From an uncultured bacterium (GTDB lineage: Bacteria > Planctomycetota > Uabimicrobiia > Uabimicrobiales > JABWCH01), in contig CALKWO010000034.1 of assembly GCA_938003875.1 (NCBI GenBank), positions 1 to 6,976 on the forward strand: 6,976 nucleotides of DNA, read 5' to 3'. Position 1 is the first letter of the stretch. Each line of letters opens with the position of its first letter. The translations under genes and the position numbers were made by a program. This document shows positions 1 to 6,887 of this stretch, piece after piece. The notes under the pieces are model-generated. The model was given only the letters and a program-made list of their open reading frames with translations. It searched no databases and was not told where the DNA came from.

Positions 1-487
1 GTTCGATATGGATGTGCAAGGCCGTCCTGACCAATATCTGCACCAGCATCGAAGCGCTCTTACCTATATGAATCTGGTTTTCCCTCAAAGCTCCACTCGA
101 ATAGGCCAGAGCATACACACGAATGATTTCCTCGATTATGCTGGCATCGTACACCACAATGCTTTGGTTTTTATAGGGACTTTTTTCGGCTGTTACAAAA
201 GCAAAAGTAACTGACATGCTCTTATCCTTATCGCAGAAGGATTCCAGAGTTTTTGGAGGCCAGTTATTAGCCATGTATTCCAAAGCTCTATGATAGATTC
301 CCAACAAAGAACTAAGGCCTCTTTCACTCATGACACTTTGTCCATCCTCTAAAACATAGCATTCACAGCGGACATCAGGAAGGATTTCCGCTTCGCCGTA
401 GTGGATTGCTCTTATTTGGGAAATTTCTGGCTCGCCAAAATCAAAAATAGCCTGATTTTGTGCCTGGGAGGAACGTTTTTGCCTCAT
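1..487 (-). CDS. P63C-domain-like protein, N-terminal part (runs off left edge)
   Basis: The frame is open from an ATG at 487-485 to the window edge: 162 codons without a stop, so the C-terminus is missing. The start is chosen because an AAGGAG site (494-499) lies 6 bases upstream. From memory, the N-terminal pattern matches P63C-domain proteins: a CECYVLEDG segment (residues 41-49), then SERGLSSLLGI (54-64), then a helix-rich stretch from about residue 113 with IIEEIIRVYALA, a GALRENQIHI segment (132-141) and SMLVQILVR (146-154). In relatives a GIIALVDEATGYQ-like motif comes next; here the sequence has diverged (HIHIE) just before the edge. The defining P63C domain itself is C-terminal and outside the window, so the assignment rests on the N-terminal part only. 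The family is common in phages and mobile elements and its function is unknown. No signal peptide or membrane segment is visible. The gene is divergent from hsdMSR and shares its upstream region. Confidence 0.75.
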   Translation of the reverse strand, partial: MRQKRSSQAQNQAIFDFGEPEISQIRAIHYGEAEILPDVRCECYVLEDGQSVMSERGLSSLLGIYHRALEYMANNWPPKTLESFCDKDKSMSVTFAFVTAEKSPYKNQSIVVYDASIIEEIIRVYALAYSSGALRENQIHIGKSASMLVQILVRTALHIHIE

Positions 488-493
488 AAAATT

Positions 494-499
494 CTCCTT
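494..499 (-). promoter_or_regulatory. Ribosome binding site of the P63C-like gene
   Basis: The - strand reads AAGGAG, 6 bases before the ATG at 487. It decides the start of a gene that has no visible stop codon in this window. Confidence 0.75.
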
Positions 500-503
500 T
501 TGG

Positions 504-548
504 AAAAAAAATTTTGCATGCAGCATAAGCATTTTGCTGCAAATTTTT
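504..548 (-). terminator. Terminator-like hairpin in the leader of the P63C-like gene
   Basis: Read on the - strand, TGCAGCA (541-535) and TGCTGCA (525-519) form a 7-bp stem with a 9-base loop. Seven bases later comes a run of eight T (511-504), and the AAGGAG site follows directly. The flanking AAAAATTTGC and GCAAAATTTTT can also pair, with a small bulge, which would bring the stem right up to the T-run. Its place between the predicted start of transcription and the ribosome binding site suggests attenuation rather than an end-of-gene terminator. The G+C core is short, so termination strength is uncertain. Confidence 0.4.
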
Positions 549-604
549 GGATGAAAACCAATTACAAATCTTTCCTCCCAGATGGCAGCAAATCATTTTT
601 TGCT

Positions 605-632
605 TTGATTATGGCATAGTTTATGCTATAAT
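605..632 (+). promoter_or_regulatory. Promoter A (extended -10)
   Basis: TTGATT (605-610) serves as a -35, then a 16-base spacer, then TATAAT (627-632) preceded by TGC, a perfect extended -10. The expected start is near 638-640. Transcription from here would meet the hairpin at 649-667 almost immediately, so it may not reach hsdM. Confidence 0.65.
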
Positions 633-633
633 C
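607..633. repeat. 27-bp near-palindrome overlapping promoter A
   Basis: The arms are GATTATGGCATA (607-618) and TATGCTATAATC (622-633) around a GTT centre. They pair at 11 of 12 positions; the exception is G613 against T627. The symmetry puts an extended -10-like box on each strand. It could be a bidirectional promoter or an operator for a dimeric regulator. The matching stretch in copy B (776-802) has four mismatches in 12 and has lost the - strand box. Confidence 0.6.
608..616 (-). promoter_or_regulatory. Candidate extended -10 promoter for the P63C-like gene
   Basis: The - strand reads TGCCATAAT, an extended -10 with CATAAT as the hexamer. I see no convincing -35 at 16-18 bases. Transcription would begin near 601 and give a leader of about 114 bases that contains the hairpin at 504-548. 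The box is the mirror image, with one base changed, of the + strand box of promoter A. Confidence 0.4.
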
Positions 634-648
634 TTTGTAGTTTAATTC

Positions 649-676
649 CTTCTGCCTCTGGCAGGAGTTTTTTTTT
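649..676 (+). terminator. Rho-independent terminator just downstream of promoter A
   Basis: CTTCTGCC (649-656) pairs with GGCAGGAG (660-667) around a TCT loop: an 8-bp stem with one T-G wobble, followed by nine T (668-676). This is a well-formed intrinsic terminator. No + strand gene lies upstream in the window; its only visible upstream transcription source is promoter A, giving an RNA of about 30-38 bases. It may be an attenuator or the end of a tiny RNA. Confidence 0.7.
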
Positions 677-758
677 GTACCCCTCTATTATCTCTTAATC
701 GCACAAACAAGTCAAATCTTTTTTCCCCTAAAAAATACAATTTCCCTCAATCATGACG

Positions 759-776
759 CAAAGCATTTTTGCTTTG
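759..776. repeat. Inverted repeat overlapping the -35 of promoter B
   Basis: CAAAGCA (759-765) and TGCTTTG (770-776) form a 7-bp perfect inverted repeat with a 4-T centre. It runs into the -35 hexamer at 774-779, so it is a possible operator. In copy A the left arm reads CAAATCA, so the symmetry is weaker there. Confidence 0.4.
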
Positions 777-801
777 ATTAGGACATGGTTTATGCTATAA
801 T
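774..801 (+). promoter_or_regulatory. Promoter B, likely main promoter of hsdMSR
   Basis: TTGATT (774-779), a 16-base spacer and TATAAT (796-801) preceded by TGC. The expected start is near 807-809, giving a leader of about 105 bases to the hsdM start. It is the nearest good promoter upstream of hsdM, with no strong terminator in between. Confidence 0.65.
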
Positions 802-902
802 CTTCTTTCTTTATCCTTTTGGGATTTGGCAGGAGAATTTTTTTACTGTTCTATGATTCGTTTTCTAGCAATTTTTTTTTCTAAAATAGCATAACGTTCA
901 TC

Positions 903-907
903 AGGAG
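903..907 (+). promoter_or_regulatory. Ribosome binding site of hsdM
   Basis: AGGAG, 6 bases before the ATG at 914. It favours this start over the in-frame ATG at residue 14 (position 953), which lacks a comparable site. Confidence 0.8.
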
Positions 908-913
908 ATAAAG

Positions 914-2449
914 ATGGTAAAGAGCAAACAAGGCAGCAGCAAAGAAGAGCCAATGGAAAAGCAGCTTTGGAAAGCGGCGGATAAGTTGCGTAAGAATATT
1001 GATGCTGCGGAATATAAGCATATCGTGCTTGGGCTTATTTTTTTGAAGTATATATCGGATGCTTTTGAGGATTTGCACGAGAAGCTTTTGAAAGGCGAAG
1101 GGGAATACAAGGGGGCTGATCCTGAGGACAGGGATGAATACAAGGCGGAAAATGTATTCTTTGTTCCTGGGGAGGCACGATGGGCGAATTTACAAGAGAA
1201 TGCCAGGACTCCTGGTATTGGAAAGCTGGTGGACGAAGCTATGGATGCTATCGAAAAAGAGAATTCTACTATGCTCAAGGATGTTTTGCCCAGAGTCTAT
1301 GCTCGTGGGAATCTTGATCCTACCAACCTGGGCGGACTGATTGACCTGATGGGGAATATTGCGCTTGGGGATGCAAAGGCTCGCAGTGCGGATGTTCTGG
1401 GGCATGTGTTCGAGTATTTTCTGGGGGAATTTGCTCTGGCCGAAGGCAAGAAGGGTGGGCAATTCTATACTCCTCGTAGTGTCGTAGAGCTTCTGGTGGA
1501 GATGCTGGAGCCTTACAAGGGCCGTGTGTTCGATCCTTGCTGTGGTTCGGGCGGTATGTTTGTGCAGTCGGAGAAATTCGTCCTTAGCCGTCAGGGCAAG
1601 GTCAACGATATTTCCATCTATGGTCAGGAGAGCAACCAGACCACGTGGCGACTGGCTAGAATGAATCTGGCGATCCGCAGCATTGACAGCTCCCAGGTGA
1701 AATGGAACAACGAAGGCTCTTTTCTTAAGGACGAGCATAAAGACCTGAAGGCGGATTTTGTCATTGCCAACCCGCCTTTCAACGATAGCGATTGGAGCGG
1801 GGATTTGCTCAAAAAAGACGCTAGATGGAAGTACGGCGTTCCTCCTTCGGGCAATGCGAACTATGCGTGGATACAGCACTTTCTCCATCATCTCAGCCCT
1901 GTGGGAATCGCTGGCTTTGTTCTGGCAAAGGGTTCGCTCACATCCAAGACATCGGGAGAAGGGGAAATCCGAAAGGCCTTGATCGAAGCGGATCTGGTGG
2001 ACTGCATCGTCAACCTTCCTGCCAAGCTGTTTTTGAATACACAGATTCCCGCGTCTCTGTGGTTTTTGAGACGAGGAAAAACAGAGCGAAGGAAGGAAAT
2101 CTTATTTCTGGATGCCCGAAACGAAGGCCATCTGATCAACCGAAGAACCAGAGAGCTTTCGCCTGAGGATATTCAGAAGATAGCCAATACCTACCATGCC
2201 TGGCGTAATCCGCAAGGCAAATACGAAGATGTGAAAGGCTTCTGCAACTGCGCTTCCCTGGATCGGGTCAGGGAACTGGACTACGTGCTTACACCAGGCC
2301 GATACGTTGGGCTGCCAGAAGATGAGGATGATTTCGATTTCAACGAAAGATTCAGCAAGCTCCAGGCAGAACTGGAAGGGCAACTGAAAGAAGAAGAGAG
2401 GCTCAATGCTCTGATTCGGGAAAATTTGGGGAAGGTGAGGCTGGTATGA
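914..2449 (+). CDS. hsdM: Type I restriction-modification DNA methyltransferase subunit HsdM
   Basis: 511 residues, the usual size for HsdM. It transfers a methyl group from S-adenosylmethionine to N6 of adenine in the target chosen by HsdS, protecting host DNA, and is also needed for restriction. The N-terminal helical HsdM_N-type domain (about residues 14-150) opens with the typical KQLWKAADKLRKNID stretch. The catalytic domain follows: QFYTPR (183-188), motif I as DPCCGSGG (207-214) for cofactor binding, and motif IV NPPF (286-289), the N6-adenine catalytic motif. All look intact. The C-terminus (about 480-511) is charged and probably helical, consistent with contacts to HsdS. The start is set by AGGAG at 903-907. 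The stop overlaps the hsdS start by 4 bases (ATGA), so translation is probably coupled. I cannot assign it to family IA, IB, IC or ID by eye. Confidence 0.96.
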   Translation: MVKSKQGSSKEEPMEKQLWKAADKLRKNIDAAEYKHIVLGLIFLKYISDAFEDLHEKLLKGEGEYKGADPEDRDEYKAENVFFVPGEARWANLQENARTPGIGKLVDEAMDAIEKENSTMLKDVLPRVYARGNLDPTNLGGLIDLMGNIALGDAKARSADVLGHVFEYFLGEFALAEGKKGGQFYTPRSVVELLVEMLEPYKGRVFDPCCGSGGMFVQSEKFVLSRQGKVNDISIYGQESNQTTWRLARMNLAIRSIDSSQVKWNNEGSFLKDEHKDLKADFVIANPPFNDSDWSGDLLKKDARWKYGVPPSGNANYAWIQHFLHHLSPVGIAGFVLAKGSLTSKTSGEGEIRKALIEADLVDCIVNLPAKLFLNTQIPASLWFLRRGKTERRKEILFLDARNEGHLINRRTRELSPEDIQKIANTYHAWRNPQGKYEDVKGFCNCASLDRVRELDYVLTPGRYVGLPEDEDDFDFNERFSKLQAELEGQLKEEERLNALIRENLGKVRLV

Positions 2450-3576
2450 GCGAGTGGAAGGAAGTAAAATTGGGGGAAGTGGCGGAACTGGCTAAAAATG
2501 TATACATACCAACAGGCAATGATTCATTTCTCTATATTGGTTTAGAACATATTGAACAAGAGACGCTTAGGCTGAATTCCATTGGACGATCTACTGATGT
2601 TACGAGTAATAAATTCAAATTTTTTAAAAACGATGTACTTTTTGGGAAATTACGTCCATATTTCAGAAAAGTAGTTAAACCATATTTTGATGGTATATGC
2701 TCTACAGATATTTGGGTTTTTCGTGCTAAAAAAGGTTACGATCAAGATTTCCTTTTTTACTTTATAGCAAATTGGGATTTCGTGAATATTGCAAATAATG
2801 GTGAGAGCGGGACTCGAATGCCAAGAGCTGATTGGAAATTTCTCAAAGAAACGCGATGGAATCTCCCCCCTTTACCCGAACAACGTGCCATTGCTTCCGT
2901 GCTTTCCAGCCTGGATGACAAAATAGACTTGCTGCATCGTGAGAACAAAACCCTGGAAGTTATGGCTGAAACGCTCTTTCGACAGTGGTTTGTGGAGGAA
3001 GCGGGAGAGGATTGGGCGGAAGGAAAAATCCCAGATGAATTTACTTTTGTAATGGGTTCATCACCCCCTGGTGAAAGTTATAATGAAAATGGCGATGGTA
3101 TTCCTATGTTTCAGGGTAATGCAGATTTTGAATTTCGTTTTCCTAAGAAAAGAGTCTATACTACTGCTCCTGTTAGATTTGCAGAAAAGTATGATACTCT
3201 AATTAGTGTAAGAGCACCTGTTGGAGCACAAAACATGGCGCAAGAAAAATGCTGCATAGGTAGAGGTATTGCTGCTTTTAGATATAAAAATAATCATGGA
3301 ACTTATACTTATACATATTACAAAATGAAGTCCCTAATCGGAAAAATTGAGCAATTCAATGATACAGGGACGGTCTTTGGTTGTATAAATAAAACTGATT
3401 TTGAGACATTGGATATTCTTATTCCTCCCGTTGCGGCTGTCAATAAGTTTCAAGCAGAGGTACAGCCAATAGACGATAAGGTAATATTGAATTCCGCCCA
3501 AATCCGCACCCTATCCGCCCTCCGCGACACGCTCCTGCCCAAGCTCATGAGCGGGGAAGTGAGGGTAAGCTTGTGA
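2446..3576 (+). CDS. hsdS: Type I restriction-modification specificity subunit HsdS
   Basis: 376 residues, rather short for HsdS but with both halves present. It binds the two parts of a split DNA target and scaffolds HsdM and HsdR. Layout: target recognition domain 1 (about 1-138); central conserved region from LPPLPEQRAIA (140-150) through a helix to about 188 (DDKIDLLHRENKTLEVMAE); target recognition domain 2 (about 190-325); and a distal conserved region from IPP (326-328) with a helix ending in LRDTLLPKLMSGEV. The two conserved regions resemble each other, giving the usual pseudo-repeat. Both recognition domains are visibly richer in A/T than the conserved regions and the flanking genes, as expected where these domains are exchanged by recombination. 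The start overlaps the hsdM stop (ATGA) and the end overlaps the hsdR start (GTGA). The target sequence cannot be read from the protein. Confidence 0.95.
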   Translation: MSEWKEVKLGEVAELAKNVYIPTGNDSFLYIGLEHIEQETLRLNSIGRSTDVTSNKFKFFKNDVLFGKLRPYFRKVVKPYFDGICSTDIWVFRAKKGYDQDFLFYFIANWDFVNIANNGESGTRMPRADWKFLKETRWNLPPLPEQRAIASVLSSLDDKIDLLHRENKTLEVMAETLFRQWFVEEAGEDWAEGKIPDEFTFVMGSSPPGESYNENGDGIPMFQGNADFEFRFPKKRVYTTAPVRFAEKYDTLISVRAPVGAQNMAQEKCCIGRGIAAFRYKNNHGTYTYTYYKMKSLIGKIEQFNDTGTVFGCINKTDFETLDILIPPVAAVNKFQAEVQPIDDKVILNSAQIRTLSALRDTLLPKLMSGEVRVSL

Positions 3577-6500
3577 GTCCGAAGATCACCGAGTCTGCCA
3601 TAGAATCCCTTGCCATTGAGCTTTTAGAGAAGCTGGGCTATACGCATCTCTATGGCACGGATATTGCCCCTGATGGGGCATATCCTGAACGGTCGTCGTT
3701 CGAGGATGTTGTGCTTGTGGCTCGTGTCCAGGATGCTGTGGCTCGCATCAATCCTGGTGTTCCTCTGGAAGCCAGAGAAGATGCGGTAAAGCAGGTACTC
3801 AGGCTGAATTCTCCCAATCTGCTTGCTAATAACGAGGCTTTTCATCGGATGCTGACCGAAGGCGTTCGGGTGAGCTACCAGAAGAATGGCGACATCAGGG
3901 GCGATCTGGTCTGGCTGATAGACGAGAGGAATCTGGACAACAACGACTTTCTGGCTGTGAACCAGTTTACTGTAGTCGAGAATGATTTGCATAAGCGGTT
4001 GGATATGGTTCTCTTCATCAATGGGCTGCCTCTGGTCGTTTTTGAGCTAAAGAATCCAGCCCAGGAAAACGCTACAGTCCGTTCTGCCTTTCAGCAAATA
4101 CAAACCTACAAGGCCATGATTCCCCGATTGTTCGCCTATAATGGCTTTATCGTCCTTTCCGATGGATTGGAAGCCAGGGCTGGCACGATCTCTTCGGATT
4201 TCAGCCGATTCATGGCATGGAAAACCGTAGGGGCATCGCCTTTGTCCAGCCAGTTAGAAACTTTGATTCATGGTATGCTGAGGAAAAGCACTATCCTGGA
4301 CATTCTCCAGCATTTCATTCTATTCGAGAAGGCCAAGAGGGAAGACAAGGGAATCATCACCATCGAGACGGTCAAGAAGCTGGCAGCCTATCATCAATAC
4401 TATGCTGTAAATCGTGCTGTAGAATCCACTATGAGAGCAGCAGGATATGGTGGACTTGTCATGGAAGAACCAGAACAGTACGGCCTTAGCTCTACATTCA
4501 CCCAACCTCCTGGGGATAGGAAAGGCGGGGTGGTATGGCATACGCAAGGTTCGGGCAAGTCGCTTTCTATGGTCTTCTATGTGGGCAAGATCGTTCTGGC
4601 TATGGACAATCCTACTATTGTCATGATTACGGACAGGAATGACCTGGACGACCAGTTGTTCGATACTTTCGCCTCTGCCAAACAGCTTCTCAGGCAAGAA
4701 CCCATCCAGGCAGAAAATCGGGAGCATCTGAAGGAATTGCTCAAGGTGGGTTCTGGGGGGATCGTCTTTACGACCATACAGAAGTTTCTGCCTGAAGATG
4801 GCAATGTCTATGAACGTCTTTCTGAAAGGAAGAACATCATCGTGATAGCGGATGAAGCTCATAGAACGCAGTATGGACTGAAGGCCAAGACCAAAGAGGT
4901 CAAAGATGAAAAGGGTAATCTCATCGGAGAGAAAACCATCTACGGCTTTGCCAAATACATGAGGGACGCTCTTCCTAACGCCACATATCTGGGCTTCACA
5001 GGAACTCCCATCGAGAGCGATGATGTGAACACCAGGACGGTTTTTGGCAACTATGTTGACATATACGATATTTCCAAAGCAGTGGAAGATGGGGCTACGG
5101 TCAGAATATACTATGAGAGTCGCTTGGCTAGAATAGAACTGGATGAGGAAGGCCGTAAGCTTGTCCAAGAGATGGATGACGAGCTGGAACAGGAAGAGGA
5201 GTCCGAGAAAGAGAAGGCCAAGAGTAAGTGGACTAGGCTGGAAGCTCTGATCGGAAGTGAGAAGAGAATCCAGCAGGTAGCCCAGGATATAGTTACTCAT
5301 TTTGAGCAAAGGCAGGAGGTCTTCTCTGGCAAGGGAATGATCGTAACCATGTCCCGCAGGATCGCTGCCGATCTCTATGGGGAAATCATCAGGATACGCC
5401 CAGAATGGCATTCTGATGATCTCAGGAAGGGAAAGATCAAAGTAGTAATGACTTCGGCTTCTTCTGATGGGGTAAAGATTTCCAAGCACCATACCACCAA
5501 AGAACAGCGCAGGGTCTTGAACGAAAGGATGAAGAATCCAGAAGGCGAGCTACAACTGGTGGTTGTCCGAGATATGTGGCTTACAGGGTTCGATGTACCC
5601 TGGCTGCATACGATGTATCTGGACAAGCCCATGAAAGGCCATAATCTGATGCAGGCCATAGCACGAGTGAACAGGGTGTACAAAGACAAACCAGGTGGCC
5701 TGGTCGTGGACTATCTTGGCATTGCAGCAGATTTGAAGAAAGCCCTGTCTTTCTATACAGACAATGGAGGCAAGGGTGATCCAGCCATTGCCCAGGAAAA
5801 GGCAGTGCAGATCATGCAAGAGAAGCTGGAGGTCGTTTCCCAGATGTTTTATGGATTCGATTACAAAAAATACTTTGAAGCCAACACAGGAAGAAAATTG
5901 TCCCTTATCCTCGAAGCCGAGGAACATATTCTTGCTTTGGAGCGAGGAAAGAAACGATTCCTGGACGAAGTGACGGCTCTATCCCAGGCCTTCTCCCTTG
6001 CCATCCCTCAGGAACAGGCACTCCATGCCAGAGAGGAAGTGGCGTTCTTTCAGGCAGTGAAAGCCAGGCTGGCAAAATTCGCCAAAACCGATTCCGACAA
6101 TACCAACGAAGATATGGAAACAGTCATACGGCAGGTCATAGACAAGGCATTGGTCACAGAGCAGGTCATTGATATTTTCGATGCTGCTGGCATCAAGAAA
6201 CCCGATATTTCCATACTTTCCGAGGATTTTCTCCTGGAAGTCCAGAACATGAAGCATAAGAACCTGGCGATGGAAGTCCTCAAGAAGCTCCTGAAAGACG
6301 AGATCAAGGCACGAATCAAGAAAAATCTGGTTCAGGGCAAGTCCCTGATGGAGATGCTGGAAAATTCCATCCAAAAATACCATGCCAGAATACTCACAGC
6401 AGCCCAGGTCATCGAAGAACTCATCCATCTCGGCAAAGAGATCAAGGATATGGACAAAGAACCAAAAGAAATGGGCTTATCCGACTATGAATACGCCTTC

Positions 6501-6761
6501 TACACCGCCATCGCCAACAACGACAGTGCCATCCAGGTAATGAAAAAAGAGAAGCTAAGAGAGCTGGCAGTCGTCCTCTTCAACAAGGTCAGAGAAAACG
6601 CCTCCATAGACTGGACGATCAAGGAGAGCGTCAAGGCAAAGCTAAAGGTCATCGTGAAACGCATCCTCCGACAATACGGCTATCCCCCAGATATGCAGAT
6701 GCTGGCAACAGAAACCGTGCTAAAGCAGGCTGAACTGATCGCCCAGGAAATGAACAGATAA
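3573..6761 (+). CDS. hsdR: Type I restriction enzyme endonuclease/translocase subunit HsdR
   Basis: 1062 residues, normal for HsdR. With HsdM and HsdS it translocates DNA using ATP and cuts unmodified DNA away from the target. The nuclease domain (about 1-250) has the PD-ExK signature: D144, then E158-L-K160 in VVFELKNP. The SF2 motor follows: Walker A HTQGSGKS (323-330, K329), TDRNDLDDQ (353-361), DEAHR (427-431), FTGTP (475-479), then DMWLTGFDVP (667-676) and QAIARVNR (694-701) of the second RecA-like lobe. An acidic, lysine-rich linker (about 530-556) lies between the lobes. The C-terminal part (about 750-1062) is mostly helical and probably docks on HsdM. The start is GTG at 3573, overlapping the hsdS TGA by 4 bases, with GAGGG about 9 bases upstream. 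All catalytic motifs are present, so the enzyme is probably active. Confidence 0.96.
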   Translation: MSPKITESAIESLAIELLEKLGYTHLYGTDIAPDGAYPERSSFEDVVLVARVQDAVARINPGVPLEAREDAVKQVLRLNSPNLLANNEAFHRMLTEGVRVSYQKNGDIRGDLVWLIDERNLDNNDFLAVNQFTVVENDLHKRLDMVLFINGLPLVVFELKNPAQENATVRSAFQQIQTYKAMIPRLFAYNGFIVLSDGLEARAGTISSDFSRFMAWKTVGASPLSSQLETLIHGMLRKSTILDILQHFILFEKAKREDKGIITIETVKKLAAYHQYYAVNRAVESTMRAAGYGGLVMEEPEQYGLSSTFTQPPGDRKGGVVWHTQGSGKSLSMVFYVGKIVLAMDNPTIVMITDRNDLDDQLFDTFASAKQLLRQEPIQAENREHLKELLKVGSGGIVFTTIQKFLPEDGNVYERLSERKNIIVIADEAHRTQYGLKAKTKEVKDEKGNLIGEKTIYGFAKYMRDALPNATYLGFTGTPIESDDVNTRTVFGNYVDIYDISKAVEDGATVRIYYESRLARIELDEEGRKLVQEMDDELEQEEESEKEKAKSKWTRLEALIGSEKRIQQVAQDIVTHFEQRQEVFSGKGMIVTMSRRIAADLYGEIIRIRPEWHSDDLRKGKIKVVMTSASSDGVKISKHHTTKEQRRVLNERMKNPEGELQLVVVRDMWLTGFDVPWLHTMYLDKPMKGHNLMQAIARVNRVYKDKPGGLVVDYLGIAADLKKALSFYTDNGGKGDPAIAQEKAVQIMQEKLEVVSQMFYGFDYKKYFEANTGRKLSLILEAEEHILALERGKKRFLDEVTALSQAFSLAIPQEQALHAREEVAFFQAVKARLAKFAKTDSDNTNEDMETVIRQVIDKALVTEQVIDIFDAAGIKKPDISILSEDFLLEVQNMKHKNLAMEVLKKLLKDEIKARIKKNLVQGKSLMEMLENSIQKYHARILTAAQVIEELIHLGKEIKDMDKEPKEMGLSDYEYAFYTAIANNDSAIQVMKKEKLRELAVVLFNKVRENASIDWTIKESVKAKLKVIVKRILRQYGYPPDMQMLATETVLKQAELIAQEMNR

Positions 6762-6818
6762 GAATCATCCTAACCAATATGACTAAGCAATAATCGCTTT
6801 TACCCAATGATTTGTAGC

Positions 6819-6831
6819 CGCAGGGTTGCGC
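6819..6831 (+). repeat. Repeat element copy 1 (CGCAGGGTTGCGC)
   Basis: It matches the CGCAGGGATTGCGC core of copy 3 (6950-6963) with one base missing, and is the inverse of the core in copy 2 (6868-6881). It could pair with copy 2 in RNA or single-stranded DNA, in competition with the pairing of copies 2 and 3. Confidence 0.5.
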
Positions 6832-6852
6832 CGAAAATGACGATCTATTCGG

Positions 6853-6887
6853 AAAAGACGACCTTCAGCGCAATCCCTGCGTCTTTT
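6853..6887. terminator. Possible weak bidirectional terminator of the hsd operon
   Basis: AAAAGACG (6853-6860) pairs with CGTCTTTT (6880-6887); CAG (6866-6868) and CTG (6877-6879) can extend the stem across a 5-base bulge. It is the first sizeable hairpin after hsdR with T on the 3' side, but the T-run is only four bases and the loop is large. The symmetry would serve either direction. Confidence is low. Confidence 0.3.

Larger units (their letters stand above)
589..676 (+). repeat. Promoter-terminator module, copy A
   Basis: First copy of a direct repeat also found at 759-844. The best-conserved block (602-635 against 771-804) matches at 31 of 34 positions. The GGCAGGAG plus T-run at the 3' end is conserved too, with single-base indels between blocks and a poorly conserved middle. 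This copy holds an extended -10 promoter followed at once by an intact terminator hairpin. Confidence 0.8.
759..844 (+). repeat. Promoter-terminator module, copy B
   Basis: Second copy of the module at 589-676, offset by about 168-170 bases. The promoter block is well conserved. The terminator half keeps TTTGGCAGGAG and a run of seven T (838-844) but has lost the matching left arm, so no strong hairpin forms; only a weak ATCC/GGAT stem (813-816 with 822-825) remains. Transcription could therefore continue into hsdM. Confidence 0.75.

Noticed and set aside
8..214. + strand ORF of 68 codons.
   Set aside because: It is antisense to the well-supported P63C-like frame, has no ribosome binding site and resembles nothing I know.
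675..698. TTG-started 7-codon ORF after the AGGAG in the copy A hairpin.
   Set aside because: The AGGAG is buried in the terminator stem and the T-run would end the transcript, so it is unlikely to be translated.
853..894. 13-codon ORF (MIRFLAIFFSKIA) between promoter B and hsdM, a possible leader peptide.
   Set aside because: The nearest AGGAG (831-835) is 17 bases before its ATG, too far for a normal ribosome binding site. Its composition follows the local T-runs, and there is no sign of selection.
1190..1891. - strand ORF of 233 codons opposite hsdM.
   Set aside because: Antisense shadow of the conserved hsdM catalytic domain, with no motif of its own.
4320..5492. Long - strand ORF (390 codons) opposite hsdR.
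   Set aside because: It lies entirely within hsdR on the opposite strand and mirrors its codon pattern. No recognisable domain is visible; it is a shadow frame.
6785..6801. Small hairpin AAGC-GCTT followed by T just after hsdR.
   Set aside because: The stem is only 4 bp with a 7-base loop and a very short T-run, too weak to call a terminator.
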